The notes beneath the pieces are model-generated. The model was not told the origin of the DNA and searched no databases. It saw only the letters and a program-made list of their open reading frames with translations. Positions 26,710-36,400 of a DNA stretch of 64,000 nt are shown one piece after another. Origin of the DNA: a virus; the IMG/VR virus record IMGVR_UViG_3300032093_000012, positions 1 to 64,000 of that record. One strand, written 5' to 3'. Every line of letters begins with the position of its first letter. Position 1 is the first letter of the stretch. Both the position numbers and the translations under genes were made by a program.

Positions 26710-27693
26710 TTATACCTTCTTTAAACTTTGTATCTGTGCAGATATTGATTCTCTTAGTTTTATGCTATTTGTTTTAATTAAATCAACGTGAGATGGCAAT
26801 TTGCTTGAACCAGTATCTGCGATCTTAGTGCCGAGATCTACTATCAAATTACATTGTTGTGTATATAGTATTTGATTCTTTAATGTCTCAGTAGATTTTA
26901 TGATCTTACTAGAATTAGATCTATATGTCGCCGCATCTTTGGGGTTTATCGAATCGATTGTTTTAATAACTTGATTAACTAATTCCAGCAGAGCGATTAG
27001 TTGCAATAGTAAATTATTATTATTATCTTCTTTTTTATTTTGTGTTACTTGTTTTAAAACTTGTTGAAACGCTGCAGCACCTACCATATTCAAAGCTTTG
27101 CCTGCAGGTGAATTCTGCAAACCCTTCATCATGCTAAGAGCTCCAGCACCGAGTGTTCCGGCTGCATTTGATGGATCAACTTTTTTTATTTGATCTATAG
27201 CATTTGCACCAGTAGGCACTTGTGTTCCAAGTGTTTTTAGATCACCAAACTTAGATGGACCATTTGCTTCTTTCTTAGCAAAAGAAGTTAGTCCTTTAGT
27301 ATCAAGTTTTCTTTCTCCTGTAGCAGATACAATATATCTTAGATCTTCTGTCTTAATATTAAATTTTCCAGGATCTTTAGATATACCAGATGGGATATCT
27401 CTACTCTCTTGACTTAAACTGCCATGTTTACCAGCGCTTGGCGCAGTAGCTAAAATATATGGTATCTGTTTATCGTTATCAATAAACATACCAAGAACAC
27501 GTGTACCTTTTTGATAAGCTGGAGTTGCACCAGCTCCATCTTTAGAAGCACTAGTTACTGGAAATAGTGGACGAGCATATCTTAATTCGCTGTCTTTAAG
27601 CTCAGTCTGATCACCCATGATTCTAATCTTAGCACGACCAGATTTTTCATCATCATTCTCAACATCAACTATTTCTGCCCAGAAAAAATTCAT
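26710..27693 (-). CDS. 5: Baseplate hub protein with gp5-type OB-fold, no lysozyme domain
   Basis: This is a 327-aa protein. Residues 1-95 (FFWAEIVDVENDDEKSGRAK, LRYARPLFPVTS, GTRVLGMFIDNDKQIPYILA) match the OB-fold of T4 gp5 that docks onto the gp27 hub. The remainder is helical and charged, with no recognisable lysozyme catalytic pattern, so the cell-wall hydrolase normally inserted in T4 gp5 is missing. Wall-degrading activity may instead reside in the large hub protein at 33408-36914. It is directly upstream of the spike needle gene and after the gp27-like hub gene. Confidence 0.8.
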   Translation of the reverse strand: MNFFWAEIVDVENDDEKSGRAKIRIMGDQTELKDSELRYARPLFPVTSASKDGAGATPAYQKGTRVLGMFIDNDKQIPYILATAPSAGKHGSLSQESRDIPSGISKDPGKFNIKTEDLRYIVSATGERKLDTKGLTSFAKKEANGPSKFGDLKTLGTQVPTGANAIDQIKKVDPSNAAGTLGAGALSMMKGLQNSPAGKALNMVGAAAFQQVLKQVTQNKKEDNNNNLLLQLIALLELVNQVIKTIDSINPKDAATYRSNSSKIIKSTETLKNQILYTQQCNLIVDLGTKIADTGSSKLPSHVDLIKTNSIKLRESISAQIQSLKKV

Positions 27694-27696
27694 TAA

Positions 27697-28935
27697 TTAA
27701 GTTCCTTTGTTATACCCACCCTTAGCTAACTCTAATATAGTAGTAGCTTTAGGTTTAGCATTATACATCTTTATGTGGTGTCTTAAGTTTATTACTAGCA
27801 TATCACCACCAATAGGATTTCCGGATTGCGCATTAGTCATATCACCTATAGGTTGTGATATATCTGCTGAGACAGCTTTACCAACTGTGCACTTTATACC
27901 TGAGTCCATCAACACTTGTATAGTACATTGAGGACCATTTTTTACTTCTTGAACATATCTTTGTTCTTCTGCACTCTTCTCTGCTTGTACTGAGTTTTTT
28001 TCTAATCTCTTATCATGTGGTATAACAGTTGTAGATCTTGGTTTACCACTACTGCCATAATTATCATTAACTTTAAACTCACCACCTTTTTTTCCTTCAG
28101 CAGGATCTTTTACTTGGCCTTTATTAAACTTAGATTCTGAAGTACTATAGGTGCTAACCTGTGCAGATTTTCTAGAGTTCATGACATCACCAATATCAAA
28201 CCTGCCGCCAGGACTAAAAGATGTTTTTTCTTGAAAACCAATTATATTATAACTCTGACCTTCCATGTCTTTTATATTTCCACCTTGCGTAGACTTATGT
28301 GTAAACTTTGCTACTGGTGACATGTTATCAAACAACTCTTCTAATTGTTTAAAGATATAGTTTCCTTCTTTGTCTTCAAAAAAACAATAAGCTCCAGTCT
28401 TATATTTGTCACCGGTTATTCTAGTTCTTATACCATGTATTGCTTCAAATGGATTTAAGTTAGAAACTATATAAGGCTCATTCTCACCTATCATACCTTT
28501 ACTGCTAGATGCATCAAGGTTACCTTTAACACCAAGTTCATCAAATATCTTTTTTACAGCATCAGAACCGGTTATATTTTTAAATGATTTCTGTACAGTA
28601 GTAGTTTTATTCTTTAAAAAAATCTCACTAACTAGATTTAATTTTACACCTTGCACTCTCATATTCTGAGAAGAGTTACCATTTTCTGGTGATAATACTT
28701 TAAACTTTCCTGTGTATATTTCACCAGCACATTCAATACTCATCTCTACGTCTTCATTTCCTTTTATTTCTAAGTTTTTCATTACGTTATTTGTATCAGT
28801 AATGGTAACTTCAGCAGCTCTAAAGGGTTTAAAAAGACTTTCATAAATCGATAGTTCATAGACGTAAGGTGATAAGTCTGTACCATTTACAGATAATTGT
28901 CTTATGGTAACTTCACCAGGTGTTGGCATACTCAT
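27697..28935 (-). CDS. 27: Baseplate hub protein, T4 gp27 / late-control-D-like
   Basis: This is a 412-aa protein (T4 gp27 is 391 aa). It begins GEVTIRQLSVNGTDLSPYVY and contains ESLFKPFRAAEVTITDTNNV, YTGKFKVLSPE, and PFEAIHGIRTRITGD, the pattern of the hub fold shared by gp27, gpD and VgrG N-terminal domains. It forms the torus linking tail tube and spike. It lies next to the gp5-like OB-fold gene, its expected partner. The C-terminal ~150 residues are charged and less conserved. T4 gene 27 lies elsewhere in that genome, so the order here differs. Confidence 0.78.
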   Translation of the reverse strand: MSMPTPGEVTIRQLSVNGTDLSPYVYELSIYESLFKPFRAAEVTITDTNNVMKNLEIKGNEDVEMSIECAGEIYTGKFKVLSPENGNSSQNMRVQGVKLNLVSEIFLKNKTTTVQKSFKNITGSDAVKKIFDELGVKGNLDASSSKGMIGENEPYIVSNLNPFEAIHGIRTRITGDKYKTGAYCFFEDKEGNYIFKQLEELFDNMSPVAKFTHKSTQGGNIKDMEGQSYNIIGFQEKTSFSPGGRFDIGDVMNSRKSAQVSTYSTSESKFNKGQVKDPAEGKKGGEFKVNDNYGSSGKPRSTTVIPHDKRLEKNSVQAEKSAEEQRYVQEVKNGPQCTIQVLMDSGIKCTVGKAVSADISQPIGDMTNAQSGNPIGGDMLVINLRHHIKMYNAKPKATTILELAKGGYNKGT

Positions 28936-28939
28936 GTTG

Positions 28940-29827
28940 TTAATCCAATAACTTTACTCTTAAGTTTTCAGCGGCTTCTAATGCAAAGTTTGAATCAAGC
29001 AATCTAATAGTCTTATTTGCTTCATTTTTTCTTCTTTCATATTCGTAACAAGAGATTGCAGTCCAATATATCGTTTCATCACTTGGTATGTTTTGTGATA
29101 TGACTTCGCTGTTAGTATATTGAGCTATAGTATTTGTTGAAGGTTGTACCACGTAAAAATTATTAGCTATACTGCCTTCTACATTTTTAATAGTTACTAC
29201 CGTGCTATTAGCAACAACGACTTCTGCATTAGCTGTAGTTTCAGATGTTGCATAGTTCTGTTTGATATTTACAATCTCACTGGTTGTAAATGAGTTGCCA
29301 TTTACATTTGAAGTTATAAATGAACTTAAATTTAATTTCATTATTTTATTCGTATTAACTATCCAATCTTCTTCCCTGAGTTTATAAGAAACGATTTTAA
29401 CACCAGCTCCATAGTCTGGTACATAATATTTTTTTAAAACATCCGGTAAATTATTATTATAAAAAGATACAGATATATCTGAAAGTTCGCCAAACCAATT
29501 AAGTTGATAATATTTTATTTTTTGTAAAGCTTTTTCATATGATCCATATGTATCTACTATCATATTATTAAAATCATTTTCAGAGATATACCATCCATAG
29601 TATGGATCTATGATTTCATTTTGTAAGTATATTAGCCATTCATATGCAGGATCATTATAATAATAATTTGAAACTTGATCTGGTCTTAAATCATTTTCAA
29701 TCTCATATAGATAAAACAGATTTTTTCTTCTCAAGATTTTTTGAGAGATAGAAACTCTTTTTGTTATATCTGTACAAGATGTATCATTGTACACAGTATT
29801 TGGGAATTTAGTAAAATATGTTTCCAT
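28940..29827 (-). CDS. 53: Baseplate wedge protein, T4 gp53-like
   Basis: This is a 295-aa protein, longer than T4 gp53 (196 aa). The conserved block LFYLYEIENDLRPDQVSNYY, then YNDPAYEWLIYLQN, then IIDPYYGWYISEND is the gp53 signature (T4 has an equivalent DPYYGW segment). gp53 binds the wedge and links it to the hub. The C-terminal ~110 residues form a beta-rich extension absent from T4. It lies between the tube-fold protein gene and the hub gene with only a few bases between them. Confidence 0.88.
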   Translation of the reverse strand: METYFTKFPNTVYNDTSCTDITKRVSISQKILRRKNLFYLYEIENDLRPDQVSNYYYNDPAYEWLIYLQNEIIDPYYGWYISENDFNNMIVDTYGSYEKALQKIKYYQLNWFGELSDISVSFYNNNLPDVLKKYYVPDYGAGVKIVSYKLREEDWIVNTNKIMKLNLSSFITSNVNGNSFTTSEIVNIKQNYATSETTANAEVVVANSTVVTIKNVEGSIANNFYVVQPSTNTIAQYTNSEVISQNIPSDETIYWTAISCYEYERRKNEANKTIRLLDSNFALEAAENLRVKLLD

Positions 29828-29830
29828 TAC

Positions 29831-30565
29831 TCAGTAATCTCCAAAATTTTGTACAGCGTTAGAATCACCATTCAATACACTGCCTGTAGCTGGAATAACC
29901 TGTGTTTGTTTTACTACTTCACCAAATATATTTGGTACTCTCGAAGATACTTCTTCAAATCTAGAAGAATTTTGAACGCTTTCATTTCTCCAAGTGAAGA
30001 ATGTAAATGTAACTGGTATTTTTATGATGCTATTTGTATCTCCCCAGTTTAATGGTATATCACCAATAGATATTGGGAAAGCTTCATCCATAACATAATG
30101 AGCGACTATAAAACCTGAATTATCAAATACTTCTAAATCAATAGTTGATCTGTATTCAGACTTGTATTCTAGTAAAAATTTACTATTAGTACTATTATTG
30201 ACATCATAGTCCATAATACTACTTACCCATGTTTGAAAGAAATCGTAATTTTTTCTTTTTGCATCAAAATAAATGTTAAATGTGGCATCAGCAAATGATA
30301 CGGAGTATGGTCTCTTTTCCATAGGACCATAACCATATCTTCTAATTTCATGTGTATTTAAATTAACACCAGGGATAGATGCACTTGCACAAAAATATTC
30401 TAAAGTCCTAGCACCGCTTGTTATACTTGCTTTAGTGTCTTCGTTATATTTTTGACTACTACTTAAAATAGTAGGTGGTGTTATAGTTAAACGAAACTTG
30501 TTGTTCTGAACTAAGCCGCCAGCTTCATTTATTCTTGATACGAAGTTTTGTACATTAAATGACAT
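29831..30565 (-). CDS. Tail-tube-fold protein (gp19/gp54-like)
   Basis: This is a 244-aa protein with the tail-tube pattern seen in T4 gp19: ASIPGVNLNTHEIRRYGYG, then SFADATFNIYFDAKRKNYDF, FQTWVSSIMDY, EYRSTIDLEVFDNSG, and AFPISIGDIPLNWGD followed by VTFTFFTW. The main tube gene in T4 lies beside gp20, outside this window. This copy is embedded in the baseplate operon, so it is more likely the tube initiator (gp54-like) or an equivalent ring between hub and tube. Fold confidence is high; the exact T4 equivalent is less certain. Confidence 0.78.
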   Translation of the reverse strand: MSFNVQNFVSRINEAGGLVQNNKFRLTITPPTILSSSQKYNEDTKASITSGARTLEYFCASASIPGVNLNTHEIRRYGYGPMEKRPYSVSFADATFNIYFDAKRKNYDFFQTWVSSIMDYDVNNSTNSKFLLEYKSEYRSTIDLEVFDNSGFIVAHYVMDEAFPISIGDIPLNWGDTNSIIKIPVTFTFFTWRNESVQNSSRFEEVSSRVPNIFGEVVKQTQVIPATGSVLNGDSNAVQNFGDY

Positions 30566-31155
30566 TAGATCTTACTCATTGAGTCTGCCCAAACTTTATC
30601 TTTTGACTTACCAACAAATCTTTCTGTTGGTAGCATTATTGCTTTGTCCCAATCTTCAGGACTTACATACTGAAAGTTTGATACAACATGACTGAACAAA
30701 TATCTCTTTATACAAGGTTTAAATTCTTTAAATCTACCAGCAGCATTTAAGAGTTCATAGCTAATCTTAAGTTTAGTTGTATTATCATATTTCTTATTAT
30801 TTATAGTAGAATACAAAGAGTCCATTAACTTGGCTCTTGTATATGGTGGTATATAATGAAGATTAATTCCTAAGAATCCATCTTTATAAAAGTTAATAGG
30901 AAATATTAATGGAAATCTATCATAGTATGGCAAACTATCTTTTGTTTTTGGATCATAAAAAAACATAAACATCTGACCAATAGACGCTGGACTCATCTGT
31001 GGACTATCGAAAGCAGTCTGCATCAGTTTATTTGTGTTTACTTTCTTTATATTACCTGCTTCTGTCCTGAACCACTCGCGAGCATCTGCTACATCTTTCT
31101 GAGAGATGTTTGCTTTACCTGCCTGTTTGGATAATTTTTGAAAAATATATGCCAT
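30565..31155 (-). CDS. Conserved hypothetical protein of the tail/head-completion operon
   Basis: The start is set at the ATG at 31155 (MAYIFQKLSKQAG, 196 aa), because it overlaps the gp4 stop as TAATG, the coupling pattern used throughout this operon. The longer frame from 31203 would lie inside gp4. The protein contains MFMFFYDPKTKDSLPYYDRF, then PLIFPINFYKDGFLGINLHY, then a helical Lys-rich region. I do not recognise a domain with known function. Its position beside gp4 corresponds to the region of T4 gene 2, but no clear similarity is visible. Confidence 0.7.
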   Translation of the reverse strand: MAYIFQKLSKQAGKANISQKDVADAREWFRTEAGNIKKVNTNKLMQTAFDSPQMSPASIGQMFMFFYDPKTKDSLPYYDRFPLIFPINFYKDGFLGINLHYIPPYTRAKLMDSLYSTINNKKYDNTTKLKISYELLNAAGRFKEFKPCIKRYLFSHVVSNFQYVSPEDWDKAIMLPTERFVGKSKDKVWADSMSKI

Positions 31156-31595
31156 TAGTATTTTATGTTCAACTCTTTTTCTGTTAAAATAAGAAACTGC
31201 CAATTACGTTCTTTACAGAACTCATGAGCAGCTTTCCACTTAGAGCTATTTATTCCCCAAGTCATGACTTCATTAATATATCTCTTTGTCTTCTTATTTT
31301 GCTTTTCTGGTTCTACAGTTTGTTTAAGAGGCTTAATCTCGACAACCAGAGTTTGTGATTTTCCATCTTTAACTTTTTTCTTGATATAAAAATCTGGAAA
31401 ATAGCGATGTATTCTACCATCTATCGGTGATCTATATGGTATTGAAAACTCTTCACTTCCCCATTCTAATATTTCTGGATGAGAATCTACATAAAGCATG
31501 AATTTAAGTTCCCACCCTGACCTATAAATAATATTAGTCGGGTCGCCTTTATATTTTTGAGGATTTTTTGGTTTGAAGTAGCCTTGATGTAACAT
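31155..31595 (-). CDS. 4: Head completion protein, T4 gp4-like (nuclease fold)
   Basis: This is a 146-aa protein (T4 gp4 is ~150 aa). It contains IYRSGWELKFMLYVDSHPEI, then WGSEEFSIPYRSPIDGRIHR followed by YFPDFYI, then TLVVEIKP. The E...D-F...E-I-K series is the PD-(D/E)XK-type nuclease arrangement known for gp4 and TnsA-like proteins. gp4 completes DNA-filled heads before tail joining. It is the first gene of the minus-strand baseplate operon, reading from a late promoter at 31601-31608. Confidence 0.88.
   Translation of the reverse strand: MLHQGYFKPKNPQKYKGDPTNIIYRSGWELKFMLYVDSHPEILEWGSEEFSIPYRSPIDGRIHRYFPDFYIKKKVKDGKSQTLVVEIKPLKQTVEPEKQNKKTKRYINEVMTWGINSSKWKAAHEFCKERNWQFLILTEKELNIKY
31524..31531 (+). 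promoter_or_regulatory. T4-type late promoter for the plus-strand hub operon
   Basis: An exact TATAAATA on the plus strand lies within gp4 (antisense to it). Predicted transcription start near 31537, about 80 bases upstream of the gp48-like ATG at 31618. It is the only exact late-promoter match found upstream of this operon. Confidence 0.6.
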
Positions 31596-31600
31596 ATGAG

Positions 31601-31608
31601 TATTTATA
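31601..31608 (-). promoter_or_regulatory. T4-type late promoter for gp4 and the baseplate operon
   Basis: An exact TATAAATA on the minus strand lies in the 22-base divergent gap. With T4 geometry (element at -13 to -6) transcription would start at about 31595, which is the A of the gp4 ATG, implying a leaderless or nearly leaderless message. Confidence 0.65.
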
Positions 31609-31617
31609 GGAAAAAAG

Positions 31618-32499
31618 ATGGCATCTAATTTACAGACTAATCAGTCTAATTCAACACAAAAAACAGAAGCGCCGGGTGTAGCTACACCGGCTGTTGGTGT
31701 ATCATCTACAACACCAGTAGATGATATTAGTAAAAAACAAAAAGAAGCAACCGGTTCACCACAAAGATATAACTTTTTAGAAGATGAACCTAGATTTTTT
31801 GTAAGTATAGGTGTTGGTTCTTTCGAAAGACTTAATGCATTTGAAGTATCAAAAACGACTACATTAGGACAAATAGTATTACCTATTCCTGCAGGAATAA
31901 CTGATGCTAATCATATTGAATATTCACCTGATACTCTTGGTGATCTTGGTGCAGCTGCGGTTGCTGGAGCAGGAGCTTTAAAGAGTGATGAAGCAACTGA
32001 AAAAAATGTTGGTGCGATGGCAGCAGGCATAGGTGCTGGTGCTGTTGCTTCTGCTTTTGGAAATGCTCTTAGTAAAATGACGGGTGGTTCTAATGTAGCT
32101 GGGGCTGCTGGTCAAATATTTGGTATGGCTAAAAACAATTTTCAAGTTATCATGCTTAAAGGTCCTTCATATAAAAAACATGAAATGAATTGGAAACTTG
32201 CACCTAAATCACAGACAGAATCTGATGAATTAAAAAAAATGATTAATCAAATAAATAATTGGTCAGCACCAGGTATAGCATTTAGTGGAACTTATTTCAC
32301 ATTTCCAAAAGTATTTAATATATCATTTGTTGGAACTGATTATCTTTATAAATTTAAACCTTGTGTATGTACAGATGTCTCAGTAAACTACACTGCTTCT
32401 GGTGTACCATCGTTCTTTAAGAATGGTGCACCTGAAAGCGTTAATTTAAAACTAAGTTTTTGGGAATTAGAATATTGGTTATCAGGCCAATTTGGATAA
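31618..32499 (+). CDS. 48: Baseplate tail-tube cap, T4 gp48-like
   Basis: This is a 293-aa protein (T4 gp48 is 364 aa). The N-terminal ~50 residues are Thr/Gln/Ser-rich and probably disordered. The central part holds a hydrophobic Gly/Ala segment (~residues 118-170). The C-terminal half matches the gp48 pattern: YKKHEMNWKLAPKSQTESDE, then IAFSGTYFTFPKVFNISFVG, then KPCVCTDVSVNYT. gp48 caps the baseplate and, with gp54, starts tail-tube polymerisation. An AGGA ribosome-binding site precedes the ATG. Confidence 0.85.
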   Translation: MASNLQTNQSNSTQKTEAPGVATPAVGVSSTTPVDDISKKQKEATGSPQRYNFLEDEPRFFVSIGVGSFERLNAFEVSKTTTLGQIVLPIPAGITDANHIEYSPDTLGDLGAAAVAGAGALKSDEATEKNVGAMAAGIGAGAVASAFGNALSKMTGGSNVAGAAGQIFGMAKNNFQVIMLKGPSYKKHEMNWKLAPKSQTESDELKKMINQINNWSAPGIAFSGTYFTFPKVFNISFVGTDYLYKFKPCVCTDVSVNYTASGVPSFFKNGAPESVNLKLSFWELEYWLSGQFG

Positions 32500-32522
32500 T
32501 AGTTTAATAATGGAGAAATATA

Positions 32523-33239
32523 ATGTTACCTAAGCTTACACACCCAACTATTGACGTGACTATTCCATCTACTAAGAAGAAGATTCGTCTTAGACCAATG
32601 CTAGTTAAAGAAGAAAAGATACTTCTCTTTGCTAAAGAAAGTAAAGAAGATATCGATATCTTTACGGCTATCAAACAAGTAGTAAATAATTGCATAGTAA
32701 CACCTAATGCAAACGTTAATGATTTTACTATCTTTGATCTTGAATATGTCTTCTTAAAGATAAGAGCATTTTCTATCAGCAACTCTAGCAATGTTTCATA
32801 TGTTGATAATGAAGATGAAAAGATCTATGATTTTGTTGTAGATCTAGATAAAGTTGAAGTTGTATTTCCAGAATCTGTATCAAACATGATCAAGGTTGAT
32901 GATAAGATTAATATACAATTAAGACATCCTTCTGCAAAGATGTATGATGATAAAGAAATGCTTTTAAAATCTGACAATTTAAACGAGCTTGTAGATTATG
33001 TGATTAAATCATGTATTGAAAAGATATTTGTTGGAGACGAAATACACGATATCAAAAATGCTACTGATAAAGAACTTAATGAGTTTTTAGAAAGCCTTCC
33101 GGTTAAAGTCTATGATAGCATTAAAGACTTCTTTAATAATGTTCCATCAGTGAGATATGAAATAAATTATAAGAACTCTCTTGGTAATGACAGGAAGATT
33201 GTGCTCTCTACGTTAAACGATTTTTTTACGTTTCGCTGA
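32523..33239 (+). CDS. 26: Baseplate hub/assembly protein, T4 gp26-like
   Basis: This is a 238-aa zero-frame product (T4 gp26 is 208 aa). It starts MLPKLTHPTIDVTIPSTKKK and contains RLRPMLVKEEKILLFAKESK, the pattern of the T4-type baseplate hub family, then several conserved acidic and aromatic segments. A GGAG site precedes the ATG. It ends just after a run of seven T at 33221-33227 (zero-frame TTT TTT ACG TTT CGC TGA). A family-like C-terminus continues in the -1 frame from that run, so this ORF probably makes both a short form and a frameshifted long form. Confidence 0.85.
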   Translation: MLPKLTHPTIDVTIPSTKKKIRLRPMLVKEEKILLFAKESKEDIDIFTAIKQVVNNCIVTPNANVNDFTIFDLEYVFLKIRAFSISNSSNVSYVDNEDEKIYDFVVDLDKVEVVFPESVSNMIKVDDKINIQLRHPSAKMYDDKEMLLKSDNLNELVDYVIKSCIEKIFVGDEIHDIKNATDKELNEFLESLPVKVYDSIKDFFNNVPSVRYEINYKNSLGNDRKIVLSTLNDFFTFR

Positions 33240-33418
33240 GCCATAATACACTTGAGAATTACTATAAGACAATATTTAGCTTGGCTCAGCATCATAAATA
33301 TTCGATAGAAGAAGTTGAAAATATTATACCATTCGAACGTGATATCTATGTTACACTTCTAAATGAATATCTTAAAAGATTAGAAGACGAACAAAAAGCG
33401 AAGAAAAATGGCAGATAA
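33227..33418 (+). CDS. 51: gp51-like C-terminal extension of gp26, read by -1 frameshift
   Basis: This reading frame has no start codon of its own. It joins the gp26 frame at the T_TTT_TTT heptamer (33221-33227). After a -1 slip the protein continues YVSLSHNTLENYYKTIFSLA, QHHKYSIEEVENIIPFERDI, YVTLLNEYLKRLEDEQ and stops at 33416-33418, 11 bases into the next gene. The SHNTLENYYKT...QHHKYS...PFERDIY pattern looks like the conserved end of gp26/gp51-type hub assembly proteins. The full-length product would be 298 aa. The alternative is a one-base homopolymer miscall (8 T rather than 7), which would make a single continuous gene. Confidence 0.7.
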   Translation, partial: YVSLSHNTLENYYKTIFSLAQHHKYSIEEVENIIPFERDIYVTLLNEYLKRLEDEQKAKKNGR

Positions 33419-36400
33419 AAAGCAGCGTACTCCAGAAAGACAGAGACAAGTAGAATCTCGTGCTAGTCGCATGGAAAGTACTAGAAATGCCAGAAATTGG
33501 GATAATTCAGAAGCCAACTTATCTACCGGTCAAAGAGTCAGAGGAATGGCAAGAGCTTCTGTTGCTGAAGCTATTGGTGATAAGTTTGGTATATTAGGAC
33601 AAAGAGCAAGCGATAAAATAAAAGGTAAGACCGGTCCTAGTATCGGTCAGATGGCCAAAGCCGCTGGTAAAGAAGCTATTGCTGAGAAGTTTGGACCTCT
33701 CGGTAAGATAGCTACGATGAATAGAGGTGATAAAAAAGAAAGTAATGCTACCAAATCTAAATCAGATTCGGCTACAGAAAAAACCTCTAAACAATTAACA
33801 GATATAAAAAATAGCAATGCAAATAATGCTAATATGCTTAGAAGTATGAAAGGCAGTCTTAGAGCTATAGATCAAAAGCTAGAAGATATTCTATTCTCAC
33901 AAGAGAGAATGGAAAATATGCTTAATAGAATGATGATGGATAGAAAAGCTTCTGCTTTTAGTGGTGATACTTCTCAATCATATGTGCCAACTCAAGATGA
34001 CGGTCCACCAGATAATGGTGGTGGACCAAATATTGATATTGATATTAATCGTAGAGGTAGAGGAGCTAGAGGTCGACCTGCGCCTAGAGGTGCAGGAGGG
34101 GCTGCAAGAGGAGCAGGTTTAGCTTCAAGAGCAGGTAGCTTTTTAGGTTCTGCTGGAAGACTTGCAATGGGTGCAGGTCGTTTAGCTATGATGGCAAATC
34201 CTTATGTATTAGGTGCAACTGCTGTCGGTGGTCTTGGTTATCTTGCATATAATGCTGCTAGATCTAGAAAAGAAAAACCAGAAGAAGCAGAAAAATTTGA
34301 TCAGACTCTTAAAACTGGTGGTGCTAGATCACAAGTCATACAAGGTCCAGAAGCTGAGAGACAGCAATTTGCAGATAAACCAATACCAGAAAAGAAGCTT
34401 TCACCAACTGAGCTTCTAAAGAAATTTAATCTAACGCAAAATGATGTTGTTGGTATAAGAGGCAACATCATTTCGCTTAAAGATGGCAGAAAAATTGATA
34501 CTGTTCAACAGACATTTGTTGATATTAAAGATGCTGCAATGGCGCAATCTGCTATTGATCAGAAAACTAATCCGCTTCCAGAAGAAAGATATGATACTGG
34601 TGCAGATTTTAGAGAAGCAGAAGTCGTAATGAGAGACGCTGCTATCAGTTCTAAAGATCCAAGAGAACATCTTATAGCTGCAGTTAAATCTGGTAAAATT
34701 AAAGACTTTAATAGTTTTATGGAAGGTTTAAGAGCAGCGGTATCTGCTGCTGGTATTAAAGATAACAGAGATATAGAGATCTCGAAACTTAGAACATGGG
34801 CTTTTGGTCAAGTTGCTAAAGCTCGTGGCGGGCAAACCAGTGGCTCTGGTCCAGAATTAGTAGAAGCATTCATAAGATTATATGGCGGTACGCCAGATGC
34901 ATCAAATCTAGAGTTTGAAAAATCTGCAGCCGAAGAGATGAAAAAATCTATGTCTGGTGAACCTCAGACCGGAGCAGCAGAAATGCCATCGACACCTGCT
35001 CCTGCTGCTGGCGGTGACTCTGCAACACCATCAACACCTGCTCCAGCAGGTGGCAGCAGTGAAACACCTCCTGCGGCTGGCGGTGCAACTACTCCTTCTG
35101 TAGCTGGTGGAGCGACACAGGCTGGTCCTCCAAGTGCTGTTACACCTTCTGCCGGTGGTGATAAAGGTGCTACACCTAGAAGTGGTTCTGAACAATCATT
35201 ATTAAGTGCTGCAAAAACTGCTGGTATAAAAGATACTGAGTTAGCTCAGTTCATGGCACAGATGGCGCACGAAAGTGGTAACTTCAAGTATCTTCAAGAA
35301 ATTTGGGGACCAACGTCTACACAAAAAAGATATGAAGGAAGAAAAGACTTAGGTAACACACAGCCAGGTGATGGTTATAAGTTTAGAGGTAGAGGGTATG
35401 TACAACTAACTGGTCGTGCTAACTATAGATCGTTTGGTCAACAGATTGGTGTAGACTTAGAGAATAATCCAGACTTGGCTTCTCAACCAGATATAGCAGC
35501 AAAACTTGCTATAGCTTACTGGAATACACGTGTAAAGACAAAAGTAAGAGACTTTGAAAATACAAGATTAGTAACAAGACTTATTAATGGTGGTTTCAAC
35601 GGGCTCTCAGATAGAGAAGCAAAGTTTAAGAAGTATAAAGAACAAAAAGATTTAGGAGCAGCCGGTGGCGCTGCTGGATCTGCTGCACCCGGAGCTGAAG
35701 GTGGTGGTGCTACATCCGCCCCATCACCAAGTGCTGGTGGTGCTGGTGGTCCTGCAGCTCCGGGTTCTGCGCCAGGTAGTACAATGGAAGGCTTTATGCC
35801 ACCAGGAGCTCCTCAAGCCGGAGGCGGTGCTGGCGGATCGGCTGGCGGTGCTGGAGGTACTGGAGGTGCCGGTCCTGCTGGCGGAGCTGGAGGCGCTCCT
35901 GGAGCTACAGAAGGACCACCAGCACTTGCTCCTCCAGGATCAGGACCAACTGGACCAGCAACTGAGGGAGCTGGTCTTGCTGCTGGTGATAAGTCAGGTC
36001 AAAACGGTATGTTGCCACCATCATCTCTTGCACCTGTTGGTGTAGGAAGTCATAAAGCTCAACCAGTAGCAGCTGATGCATTTAAAGCAATGAGAGCAGC
36101 TGCAGCAAAAGATAAAGTAGATCTTGGCATAACAGACTCTTATAGATCTTATGCTGCGCAGGTTGATGTTAAGAGAAGAAAGCCAAATCTAGCTGCTACT
36201 CCAGGCAAGTCAAATCATGGTTGGGGACTTGCATTTGATATGAGTTTTGGTAGCAATCAAAACAGCCCTGGTTATAAGTGGATGGTCCAAAACGCATCTA
36301 AGTTTGGATTTAAAGGACCACTTCAAAAACCATTCGAACCGTGGCATTGGGAATACAAGGGTGGTGGTAGCCCAGATGCAATGGCAGCAGCAGGAGCTGG

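Noticed and set aside
30798-30805. TATAAATA on the minus strand inside the 196-aa gene
   Set aside because: More than 200 bases from the next start and within coding sequence; no leader or spacing support.
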